A DNA stretch of 38,011 bases, from positions 1 through 38,011 of the forward strand of contig JALOTN010000009.1 of the NCBI GenBank assembly GCA_025457885.1, written 5' to 3'. This document shows positions 16,503-23,689 of the stretch, piece after piece. The position numbers and the translations under genes were made by a program. A model generated the notes under the pieces. That model had not been told where the DNA came from and made no database searches. It was given only the letters and a program-made list of their open reading frames with translations. Each line of letters starts with the position of its first letter. Positions within the stretch are counted from its first letter, which is position 1. The stretch is from Thermoplasmatota archaeon. Lineage in GTDB: Archaea > Thermoplasmatota > E2 > DHVEG-1.

Positions 16503-16820
16503 ATGAAAACAATGAGGAAAACAAACATCAACCCATACATCGGAATATCACTCGCATGTATGATAATTGCGACCTATCCCCTAACCCTGGTGAACGCGCA
16601 GACGACCTCAGATACGAAGGAGAAAATACAAACAGACAAGACCAGTTCAATATTCATCAAAGCATTAGAAAAACAAGGAATCACTCATGAACACCTTTCA
16701 GGCGAATTACTCCCTCTGTTTGCACGCATGCAATTTGATGTTCAAAAGAAGGAACAAAGCAGTCTGTCACTAGGAGAATTTTCAACGAACAGCCTCTTCT
16801 CCTGTCGAGGCTTGATGTAG
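16503..16820 (+). CDS. Small exported protein, unrecognised
   Basis: About 105 residues with a signal peptide (KTNINPYIGISLACMIIA to TLVNA) and a mature part of about 70 residues rich in Thr, Ser, Lys and Glu with one helical segment (IFIKALEKQGITHEHLSGEL) and one cysteine near the end (FSCRG). The ATG at 16503 has GGAAG about 4 bases upstream and a TATA box 42 bases upstream. I cannot assign a family or function; no conserved catalytic motif is seen. A truncated remnant of a longer exported protein is possible. Confidence 0.55.
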   Translation: MKTMRKTNINPYIGISLACMIIATYPLTLVNAQTTSDTKEKIQTDKTSSIFIKALEKQGITHEHLSGELLPLFARMQFDVQKKEQSSLSLGEFSTNSLFSCRGLM

Positions 16821-16850
16821 GACATTCTCTTTGCATCCTTCTACCCCATA

Positions 16851-16909
16851 AAGGAGGTTGTGATCAACTTCTTCTTCACCTCCCCTGAAATACCTGACAC
16901 AACCCCCTT
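16851..16909. repeat. Inverted repeat between the small exported protein and the esterase
   Basis: Arms AAGGAGGTTGTG (16851-16862) and CACAACCCCCTT (16898-16909) pair over 12 positions with one mismatch; a smaller GGAGGT/ACCTCC pair (16853-16858 and 16877-16882) offers an alternative fold. It may end the upstream transcript. No T-run follows directly; C-rich and mixed bases lie downstream. Confidence 0.35.
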
Positions 16910-16942
16910 CCCCCCTATCTTTTCAACTCAACTCAACATGAG

Positions 16943-16954
16943 AAATATATTTAT
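16943..16954 (+). promoter_or_regulatory. TATA box of the secreted PETase-like hydrolase
   Basis: AAATATATTTAT, 42 to 53 bases before the ATG at 16996, with a weak AAGGGA ribosome site in the leader. Confidence 0.5.
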
Positions 16955-16995
16955 TCTATGAGATACTACTCTAACTCATCTTCTAAGGGATTCGT

Positions 16996-17955
16996 ATGAA
17001 ACAACTAAAATTATTCATAATCACAGCTAGCATCTTCCTCCTCCTCTTCAGTACTCTCCCAGGATTGACTGCACATCCTCTCACCCCCGACCAACCAGGA
17101 CCCTTCCCCATCGGTTCCTACAAGACAGCTTATCTTGCGATACCCTATGGATTGTATACAGCAACCATCCGCTACCCTGCCACAACAAATGGCATACGCA
17201 CTCCTCTGAACACCACCGCAATACCCTGCCCAGGAATCATCGTAGGGAACGGTTTCGCAGGATCAGAAAAACAAATCACCTGGATAGCGGACCACCTGAC
17301 CTCCTACGGATATGTAACCCTCTGCTTCACCCCACCTCATCGAGTATCGTTTGACACCACCCAATGGGCATTCGGATTCATTAAGGGAGTAACCGCACTC
17401 CAACGACAGAACAACCGACCATGGTCACCCATCCATCAAGCCCTCGATGGAGAAACCTGGGGAGCAATCGGTCTGTCTATGGGCGGCGGAGGATGCATCG
17501 AAGCAACCGGATTACCCGGTTCCCCGATCGATACATCAGTCGCCTTAGCGCTCGCGGGTTTTCCAGACGTATTTACTGCAGCACATAATATTCTCGTCCC
17601 CGTACAAATCCAAGTAGGAACAGTTGACCGAATCGTCCCACCAGAACATGTCCTGGAAATCTACACCGAGCACCTCACCAATGATACAATAAAAGAATAT
17701 CTTGCAATCACCGGTGGAAACCATCTTGGGTACATCGACGAGGAGTACGCATTACAAGCTCAACAATGGAACATTGATAACCCACCAGGGATCAGTGTGG
17801 AACAACAACACAACATCTCTCGGACGTATTTTATCGCATGGTTCCAATATCATCTCAGAAATCTGGATGATTATTATACATATATTTTTGGGGAAGAAGC
17901 CTATCAGGACCTACAGTCCGGGGTTCTTGCTGATTTACGATATAACATCCCCTGA
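16996..17955 (+). CDS. Secreted alpha/beta hydrolase of the PETase/cutinase-like type
   Basis: 319-residue exported serine hydrolase. Signal peptide about 1-26 (IITASIFLLLFSTLPGLTA). The core reads like a polyester hydrolase or chlorophyllase-type alpha/beta fold: ATIRYP, PGIIVGNGFAGSE (oxyanion region), HLTSYGYVTL, then nucleophile Ser161 in GLSMGGGG, Asp211 in GTVDRIVPP and His243 in GGNHLGY. The GxSMGGGG elbow and the order of the following acid and His segments match those of PET hydrolases and cutinase-like enzymes. Likely substrate is an extracellular ester (cutin- or lipid-like polymer), but this cannot be fixed from sequence. It has an unusual C-terminal helical extension (about 255-319). 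Own TATA box; convergent with the FG-GAP gene. Confidence 0.85.
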   Translation: MKQLKLFIITASIFLLLFSTLPGLTAHPLTPDQPGPFPIGSYKTAYLAIPYGLYTATIRYPATTNGIRTPLNTTAIPCPGIIVGNGFAGSEKQITWIADHLTSYGYVTLCFTPPHRVSFDTTQWAFGFIKGVTALQRQNNRPWSPIHQALDGETWGAIGLSMGGGGCIEATGLPGSPIDTSVALALAGFPDVFTAAHNILVPVQIQVGTVDRIVPPEHVLEIYTEHLTNDTIKEYLAITGGNHLGYIDEEYALQAQQWNIDNPPGISVEQQHNISRTYFIAWFQYHLRNLDDYYTYIFGEEAYQDLQSGVLADLRYNIP

Positions 17956-17985
17956 AAAAAACACAAATAAAAAGAAAAAAAAGAG
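17956..17985 (-). terminator. T-tract terminator of the FG-GAP/PKD gene (minus strand)
   Basis: On the minus strand, runs of T (TTTTTTTTCTTTTTATTTG type) follow the stop of the gene ending at 17993, inside the short convergent junction. Confidence 0.4.
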
Positions 17986-17992
17986 GGATTAC

Positions 17993-19879
17993 TCAACATC
18001 CCAAGACGTGTCTGAGAAACGGAAACGCATGAGGGAACCGCAGAAGGAACCGTTCGAAGAACAACAGACCAGGGATGTCACTTGAATATGGCATTTTCAC
18101 TGAGAGTGTCCCCCAGTCGCTCTCCCAACCAGAAGGATCTTTCACTTTGGCTTTTATGATATATGTCCCTCGTTTAGACCACGTATGCGATTGAATAATC
18201 ATTCCACTTGGATAGGGGCCTATCCATTCAGACCCAGAGGAATCCCCCCAATCAATCATCCAATAAAGACTATCTCCATCGGGATCTATTGACGTGAAAT
18301 TATAACTGGTTGGTGACCCGACGTTCCCCGTCAAAGGACCCTCAATAAGCGGAATACTAGGTGGCTGGTTCTCATACACAGTAATTGTACGTGTCTGTGT
18401 CTCAGACGTATCACCATCATCGGTGACTCGCAACGTCACTTGATACTCACCACTTGACCCCCATGAATGCGTCGCAGTCTCTACTGCAGAGCTCTCCTCA
18501 TAGACCCCATCGTTGTTCCAATCCCATTCATACAACACAATAGCACCATCAGGATCATAACTAGCTGATGCATCAAACAGAACCGACTGATCCACATAGG
18601 GATATTGCGGTGTCCATGTGAAGTTCGCGACTGGCGGTTGATTACTAATCTCCCCAGCAAAGACATACGCAGAACCTGATTCGACACCCAGATCATCATT
18701 CCCATACGCGGTGATGAACGCAGTGAATCCTTGGACACATACCGACCCACCGAACCAATCACTGTCGGCACCATCAGAGGCAAGCAGTTTTTGTTGTTTT
18801 GTCCAACTTGTCCCAGACCGCTCATAAATGTATGCAGCACCCGCCGAATCACCGTTATCATCTTCAAATGCAGCTCCGATTAACGCGATGTCACCGGACA
18901 ACGAGCAAGACCCGCCGAAGAAATCGTACATCTCACCATCATCAGGAAGAATCTTAGCTTGCTGCGTCCACGTAGACCCCGTGCGGACAAATACATAGGC
19001 AGACCCAGAATCATACTGGTTGTCGTTGTCTCCGTCCGCCCCAACCAAAGCAGTATCATTTGAAAAGGAAAGAGAGGTACCAAAATTATCCCAGTCCTCA
19101 CCATCATCCGCAAGCAGTTTTGCTTGTTGAGTCCAGGCCGTCCCCGAACGAGTGAACACATACGCCGACCCAGAACCTACCCCATGATCATTATCAAACG
19201 GAGCTCCGACGAAGAGAGTATCTCCACTGACAAATACTGCATCCCCGATATAATCACCTGCTGCAGCTCCACTCGGCAGGATCTTCGCTTGCTGCGTCCA
19301 GACATTCCCTGAACGGACGAAGACATATGCAGACCCGGTATACGCACCAACATCATCATCATAGGGTGATCCGATAACCGCGGTATCACCAGATAAAGAC
19401 ACAGAGTATCCAAAACTATCCCCGGTAGCTCCATCTCCTGCAAGTAGCTTCTGTTGAAATGACCAAACAGTCCCCACGCGAATGAAGACATACGCTGCTC
19501 CTGCATCCGCACCATTATCATCATCACCAGTCGCTCCAATGACTGCCGTGTTTCCATCCACGGCACCAGACCAGCCGAAACAATCATAAGTAGCACCATC
19601 GGGTGCATGCAGTTTGGCTTGCTGAGTCCAACTTGTACCGGAGTTGATAAAGACATACGCAGAACCAGAATCCGCACCAGAGTCATCATCACCATGCGCT
19701 CCGATGACTGCAGTGTCACCTGACAACGAGACGAAATGACCGAAAATATCACCAGTCGCCCCATCCGCGGCTTTAACGTTCTGTTTCTCAGTCCATACAC
19801 TTCCAAGGCAGGTTGCTGTTGGTGTCATCATCGTAAGAACCAGCATACATATCAAAAGATAATGTTGTTTCTTTTTCAT
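17993..19879 (-). CDS. Secreted FG-GAP-repeat protein with PKD and Ig-like domains and RFP tail
   Basis: 628-residue exported surface protein. Signal peptide about 1-25. Residues about 39-410 are seven tandem ~55-residue FG-GAP_2 repeats (SLSGDTAVIG, DDD, GSAYVF, WTQQAKLL), forming a seven-bladed propeller. A PKD domain (about 413-500, WTPQYPYVDQSVLFDASAS and EWDWNNDG) follows, then a second Ig-like domain (about 503-595, MIDWGDSSGSEWIGPYPSG) that also occurs in the protein at 31258. The last 28 residues carry FLLRFPHAF and LRHVLGC, the amphipathic tail also seen in the papain-family peptidase at 2633. The ATG at 19879 has GGGGGAAG upstream. Probably a cell-surface binding or scaffold protein; no enzymatic motif. 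Confidence 0.88.
   Translation of the reverse strand: MKKKQHYLLICMLVLTMMTPTATCLGSVWTEKQNVKAADGATGDIFGHFVSLSGDTAVIGAHGDDDSGADSGSAYVFINSGTSWTQQAKLHAPDGATYDCFGWSGAVDGNTAVIGATGDDDNGADAGAAYVFIRVGTVWSFQQKLLAGDGATGDSFGYSVSLSGDTAVIGSPYDDDVGAYTGSAYVFVRSGNVWTQQAKILPSGAAAGDYIGDAVFVSGDTLFVGAPFDNDHGVGSGSAYVFTRSGTAWTQQAKLLADDGEDWDNFGTSLSFSNDTALVGADGDNDNQYDSGSAYVFVRTGSTWTQQAKILPDDGEMYDFFGGSCSLSGDIALIGAAFEDDNGDSAGAAYIYERSGTSWTKQQKLLASDGADSDWFGGSVCVQGFTAFITAYGNDDLGVESGSAYVFAGEISNQPPVANFTWTPQYPYVDQSVLFDASASYDPDGAIVLYEWDWNNDGVYEESSAVETATHSWGSSGEYQVTLRVTDDGDTSETQTRTITVYENQPPSIPLIEGPLTGNVGSPTSYNFTSIDPDGDSLYWMIDWGDSSGSEWIGPYPSGMIIQSHTWSKRGTYIIKAKVKDPSGWESDWGTLSVKMPYSSDIPGLLFFERFLLRFPHAFPFLRHVLGC
18650..19765 (-). 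repeat. Seven tandem ~165-base repeats coding for FG-GAP blades
   Basis: Each unit codes for about 55 residues with the pattern DGAxxDxFG, LSGDTAVIG, DDDxG, GSAYVFxRSG, WTQQAKLL. The last unit is shortened. The repeats diverge at both protein and base level, so the array is old rather than a recent expansion. Confidence 0.75.
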
Positions 19880-19901
19880 TGATTTCTTCCCCCAAATTAT
19901 G

Positions 19902-20061
19902 TATTTTATATGATATGATTTAATTTAAATGTTTTGGAGGAATCACCGTGTCTCCTGGATGGTTCGATTCTCCCGGCAGGACAAGGAACGTCCCTAAAAA
20001 AAAGAGATAACTATTTGATATAGTATCATTAAAAAAACACAAGAAAAGGTATATTTTTAAG
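19902..20061. promoter_or_regulatory. Divergent promoter region between the FG-GAP gene and the lipoprotein gene
   Basis: Minus-strand TATA candidates are CATATAAAATA (19902-19912) and CATTTAAATTAAATC (19917-19931) for the gene starting at 19879. The plus-strand box GTATATTTTTAA (20049-20060) serves the gene at 20103, which has GAGGTGAGGGG just before its ATG. The middle has a weak hairpin (TGTC..CTG with CAGGACA) and no gene. Confidence 0.5.
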
Positions 20062-20102
20062 GGAACAATCTATATGATCTTCTGAATAAGAGGTGAGGGG
20101 AT

Positions 20103-21386
20103 ATGAAAAAAATCCTCGTGATACTTGTTGGTTTATTTTTAATCTCCATCTGCCTGATGAATGGATGCACAGAAAATAATACATTAAATACTATTGAAAA
20201 GGACATCGATGCTGACGGATACAAGGATGCCGTAGATGCATTCCCTACAGACAGCACCGAATGGGCTGATACCGACGGAGATGGCGTGGGAGACAATAGC
20301 GACGCGTTCCCAGATGATGCCAAAGAAACACGGGACACGGATGGAGACTTCGTCGGTGATAACACTGATGCATTCCCCACCGATCCCACGGAATCACATG
20401 ATACAGATGGGGATGGTGTGGGTGATAACACGGATTACTACCCGGAGGATCCCACACGCTGGGAACAACCATCTGCTGATTCGTTTCTACAAACCGCTCA
20501 ACCATTTCTGAATAAACTTGCGCTGGATGACAGCGAGGTACGATCATATGCCTATACCATCGTCACCGGCTGTGATGCATCCAGCACAGAATGTTTCGTG
20601 AATGCCCTATATCGGGATATCCTTGTGAACTATACCTGTATCACCGCCCCGATGAACATCACTACCCTTCAGACACCACAACAAACCATCCAGCGTAAAC
20701 AAGGAACCTGCGAGGATCTGTCCATATTACTTTGCTCGCTACTCACGAATATTGGATTAAGCTCGTATCTGGTTTTTACCGATACACATATCTATACAAC
20801 GGTATCGAATGTCAATCCAGATCAATTATGGATCATCGCTGAGCAGTCACTGATTCGACTAGTAGAATACCGTTTTAATGAATCGCTCCAGCAGTCATTT
20901 TATCTGACGCAAACTCTTGAGGTGACTCAAGCCTTGACTGCCTTGGATGATAAAAATAAAACATTCGATGGATTAATTGAATACCTGACCATTGATTATA
21001 GCTTCCAATCTGATTTCCCAATACATTTCTTCGTCCTCCCCCATGGAAATATTAATAACTTTACCCCAATCCCAGAATACACCCAGCTCAATGTCACATC
21101 AGGAGCAGGGACAATACCTCATCTGTACACCTATGGAGGAGTTGTCCTTTTTAATGGAGGAAATCAGACCACGACAGTGACTCTGGATATAACTTTTTCA
21201 TTCCAACCTTTGTTTTATAAGACCTATACCAAAGACCTACTCTCGGTGTACACCATGGATGGACAAGAGGTGATTCTACTGGATCCAATCTTAGATGATT
21301 TCGGATTCCCCGGCTATGCTGCTGGGATCATCGGAGAAAAAATCGCAATCGATCCATTGACACACAATTACGCCACACTCTCATAA
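20103..21386 (+). CDS. Exported lipoprotein-like protein with calcium repeats and transglutaminase-like domain
   Basis: 427-residue protein. The N-terminal hydrophobic segment ends in LMNGC (Cys22), a lipobox-like site, so the protein is probably lipid-anchored outside. Residues about 32-120 are four thrombospondin type 3-like repeats ([15 protein letters not shown] type), calcium-binding. Residues about 130-290 resemble a transglutaminase-like core: [17 protein letters not shown] with the nucleophile Cys, then [10 protein letters not shown] with the likely His; the Asp is probably in NPDQLWI. This fold covers peptidases and amidases as well as cross-linking enzymes. The C-terminal ~130 residues are beta-rich and unassigned. 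Own promoter and ribosome site. Activity is inferred from the motif only. Confidence 0.78.
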   Translation: MKKILVILVGLFLISICLMNGCTENNTLNTIEKDIDADGYKDAVDAFPTDSTEWADTDGDGVGDNSDAFPDDAKETRDTDGDFVGDNTDAFPTDPTESHDTDGDGVGDNTDYYPEDPTRWEQPSADSFLQTAQPFLNKLALDDSEVRSYAYTIVTGCDASSTECFVNALYRDILVNYTCITAPMNITTLQTPQQTIQRKQGTCEDLSILLCSLLTNIGLSSYLVFTDTHIYTTVSNVNPDQLWIIAEQSLIRLVEYRFNESLQQSFYLTQTLEVTQALTALDDKNKTFDGLIEYLTIDYSFQSDFPIHFFVLPHGNINNFTPIPEYTQLNVTSGAGTIPHLYTYGGVVLFNGGNQTTTVTLDITFSFQPLFYKTYTKDLLSVYTMDGQEVILLDPILDDFGFPGYAAGIIGEKIAIDPLTHNYATLS

Positions 21387-21405
21387 ACGAAAGTCTGGTA
21401 TTAGC

Positions 21406-22104
21406 TTACCAAATGAACGGAAAAAGCCGATATTTCACCTGTTCGGTATATCTCATATACCCTTGGAGTTCTTTTTTCAATGTTGTATCCTCAAGGTATG
21501 TTCGCGCAACAATGAACGGGATGGTCAACACAGCAGGAAGCATCCCCCAGTACGACCCAAGCAGCAATGGCGTCCCTATCGTGAAGATGATTCCTCCAAG
21601 ATACCCTGGATGACGAACCAATCGGTACGGTCCCTCAGAGCAAACGACCTGGTTCCGATCATGTTGTATCCGAACGACCGAGGAGAAAAATCGATTTGTT
21701 CTTTTTGCCCACAGAACGATGAATTGACCCAGACAATACAGGAAAACCCCCAGGATGATCATCATGAATGAAACGAGAGGTCCCCACACAAATCGGGTGG
21801 CATCAAGAATAGAGATGATGAACATGACAAAGAAAAGAGGGGTCGACACTGCGTAATAGACCCGATCCCATCGCTTCATCCCCGCCCCAGGTTTCAGACG
21901 TTCTTTGATGACGTCTTTGCGGTCATGAAGCACCAGGAAGGTAACGACAAGGAAGAAGATGTTAAGGATGTTGAACACCCAGCCTTGCCAGTAATCCAGA
22001 CGGCCGGCGGTGAGAAAGGTAACAAGGATGAAGACAAGGAAAATCAGAACGGATTTCATATACAATTGAATACCAATGTTCTTGCTGGGATCAGCTTCTT
22101 TCAT
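21406..22104 (-). CDS. Isoprenylcysteine carboxyl methyltransferase-like membrane enzyme
   Basis: 232-residue integral membrane protein with about five helices. The C-terminal half has the ICMT/phospholipid methyltransferase signature GPYRLVRHPGYLG followed by a hydrophobic stretch and RTYLEDTTLKKELQGYMRYTEQV, which binds S-adenosylmethionine and the lipid substrate. In archaea and bacteria such proteins methylate lipids, small isoprenoids or unknown membrane substrates; prenylated proteins are not expected. The start is uncertain: ATG at 22104 has only GTGAG close by and a TATA-like TTTTTTATATCA (minus strand, near 22146-22157) upstream; ATG at 22059 is an alternative. The UbiA prenyltransferase at 26218 is not adjacent, so no pathway link can be claimed. 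Confidence 0.8.
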   Translation of the reverse strand: MKEADPSKNIGIQLYMKSVLIFLVFILVTFLTAGRLDYWQGWVFNILNIFFLVVTFLVLHDRKDVIKERLKPGAGMKRWDRVYYAVSTPLFFVMFIISILDATRFVWGPLVSFMMIILGVFLYCLGQFIVLWAKRTNRFFSSVVRIQHDRNQVVCSEGPYRLVRHPGYLGGIIFTIGTPLLLGSYWGMLPAVLTIPFIVARTYLEDTTLKKELQGYMRYTEQVKYRLFPFIW

Positions 22105-22241
22105 CTCACGATAACCTCTGATACCATCCTCCCCATTATGTTTAATGATATAAAAAAATTGAGTCTGAGTTTTTGTACGAAATTTTGGATCATCAGCTCT
22201 TGCTTAGAATCCAATGAGGTTTTCAACGTTTGATGATAATA

Positions 22242-22250
22242 TTTATATAT
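22242..22250 (+). promoter_or_regulatory. TATA box of the 78-residue charged protein gene
   Basis: TTTATATAT centred about 39 bases before the ATG at 22285. The predicted start of transcription is near 22274. Confidence 0.45.
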
Positions 22251-22284
22251 TATACGCACGTAATAATATAGACGGTTGGAAGAG

Positions 22285-22518
22285 ATGGGGAAAGAAACAA
22301 AAAAAAATAAAAAAAAGGCTGAGGAAAAAAGAATCGAAGCAACCCTCGATAAATTACATCTCATGATGAAGCTGTTCACCTCAAATGTTCTCATGGAAAA
22401 CGATCAGGAAGATACCGAAGAGTATTCTGAGGCGGATTACAACGTCTGTGTGTATCAGATCCTCCCATATCCACCCAATACGAAGGACCCTAAGGAATTT
22501 TTCATACAACAAACATAG
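22285..22518 (+). CDS. Small highly charged protein, unrecognised
   Basis: About 77 residues, starting with a Lys-rich stretch (MGKETKKNKKKAEEKRIEA), a helix (TLDKLHLMMKLF) and an acidic middle (ENDQEDTEEYSEADY) and ending with a short region NVCVYQILPYPPN. No family recognised and no signal peptide. The start could also be TTG at 22276, in which case the transcript would be leaderless. The TATA box upstream supports a real gene, but a chance ORF cannot be excluded. Confidence 0.4.
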   Translation: MGKETKKNKKKAEEKRIEATLDKLHLMMKLFTSNVLMENDQEDTEEYSEADYNVCVYQILPYPPNTKDPKEFFIQQT

Positions 22519-22561
22519 ATTTCTTCCTGCTCCCTTCGCCACCACACGACAGTGATGATAG

Positions 22562-23419
22562 TTATAATGAAATCAGATAGATACCAACGACAACGATGAG
22601 GGTGCCAATGAACTTATGCTTATGGAACTTCTCCTGTAAAAACAAGGTGGCAAGTAGAAATACCGTAACAGAGCTAAGCCCTGCCATTGGGTACACCTTT
22701 GAGGCGTTCGCCTGAGAAAGAGCAGTATATAAGAATGCTGCTGCGGTCGCAGCACACAAAGAGGCGACAAGGACGATCCGTAGCTGTGGCAGGAAGGACG
22801 CTGGTTTATTGTTGATACGCTTCCGAAGCAACAGAGACACGACGAAAAGAACCAGAAACGCCATGATGTAAATAGAGACGGCTAGGGCGATAGGATCTGC
22901 TTCCCCTAATAACGTCTTCACGAGTAACGCATATGCGATATCGAGAGGTACCAGTGCGATGATAATAAGCAAAGATTTGTCCAGACGCGGGATTTTTGTG
23001 ATATGCTCTGTGAGGACGAGATACACACCGATGACGATGATGACTATCCCGACGTAATTAAGGAAGCTTGCAGATTCTTGAAGCAAGACAATGGAGGCAA
23101 GGAAGATAAACAACGTGTCCAGGGACTGGGAGAATGGCTGAATCTCGCTGGCATCCCTTTTCTTCAACACAAAGAGGTACACAACAAAACTGAACGCAAG
23201 CAGGAACGCAGGAATCGCTGCCAGAAGTAGCAAGGAAACCGACAACTGCATGTTGAGAAACACATAACCAGTGGTGCCCAAGAAAATCGCGTTGCACATG
23301 GTCCGAAGCAGAACAGTGGTCACCGGATGATACTGTCTGTTCATCATATACTTATCCAGGGCACCCGAAATAGCACCAATCGTGTATCCCACAAGAGTAT
23401 AGATCAGCCACAGTTCCAT
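22562..23419 (-). CDS. EamA/DMT-family transporter
   Basis: About 285 residues with ten predicted membrane helices in two repeated halves, each with EamA features: the first half ends IVLLQESASFLNYVGIVIIVIGVYL and the second ends TLFLQEKFHKHKFIGTLIVVVGIYLI, the E-x(3-4)-helix pattern typical of this fold. DMT transporters move amino acids, nucleotide sugars or other small metabolites; the substrate is not evident. Start is ATG at 23419 or TTG at 23428; TTTTTAAAG on the minus strand near 23450-23458 would make the transcript almost leaderless. Gene neighbours do not suggest a substrate. Confidence 0.85.
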   Translation of the reverse strand: MELWLIYTLVGYTIGAISGALDKYMMNRQYHPVTTVLLRTMCNAIFLGTTGYVFLNMQLSVSLLLLAAIPAFLLAFSFVVYLFVLKKRDASEIQPFSQSLDTLFIFLASIVLLQESASFLNYVGIVIIVIGVYLVLTEHITKIPRLDKSLLIIIALVPLDIAYALLVKTLLGEADPIALAVSIYIMAFLVLFVVSLLLRKRINNKPASFLPQLRIVLVASLCAATAAAFLYTALSQANASKVYPMAGLSSVTVFLLATLFLQEKFHKHKFIGTLIVVVGIYLISL

Positions 23420-23613
23420 ACAATCCAACTGCAGCGTCTATCACCGTTGTCTTTAAAAACACTCTCATAGGGATAAAGACTCATATCAAGCTGCTTCAGA
23501 TCCTTATTTCAATCTATTTTCTCCTTATAAACCTCTTCTTTTAATACTATATTAACCCCCCGATTAAACCCTTCTTTCCCCTCACTCAGGTTCACAGCTC
23601 CATAATACAAAAG

Positions 23614-23622
23614 TTTATATAA
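23614..23622 (+). promoter_or_regulatory. TATA box of the second C25 peptidase
   Basis: TTTATATAA, about 70 bases before the ATG at 23690. The leader of about 45 bases ends with TAGGGGG. The rest of 23420-23613 is AT-rich without a gene. Confidence 0.6.
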
Positions 23623-23689
23623 TTAAGAGTAATCAATATTAATAACATAGTACAACCTAATATAAAAGAAATTTAGGGGGCTAAAAAAA

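Noticed and set aside
16367-16690. 107-codon plus-strand ORF and opposite-strand ORFs across 16224-16540
   Set aside because: No ribosome sites or domains; the overlapping frame at 16503 has a signal peptide and proper start signals.
19955-19985. GGTTCGATTC resembling the T-loop of a tRNA
   Set aside because: The flanking bases do not form a T stem and no acceptor or anticodon arm can be paired; no tRNA can be built.
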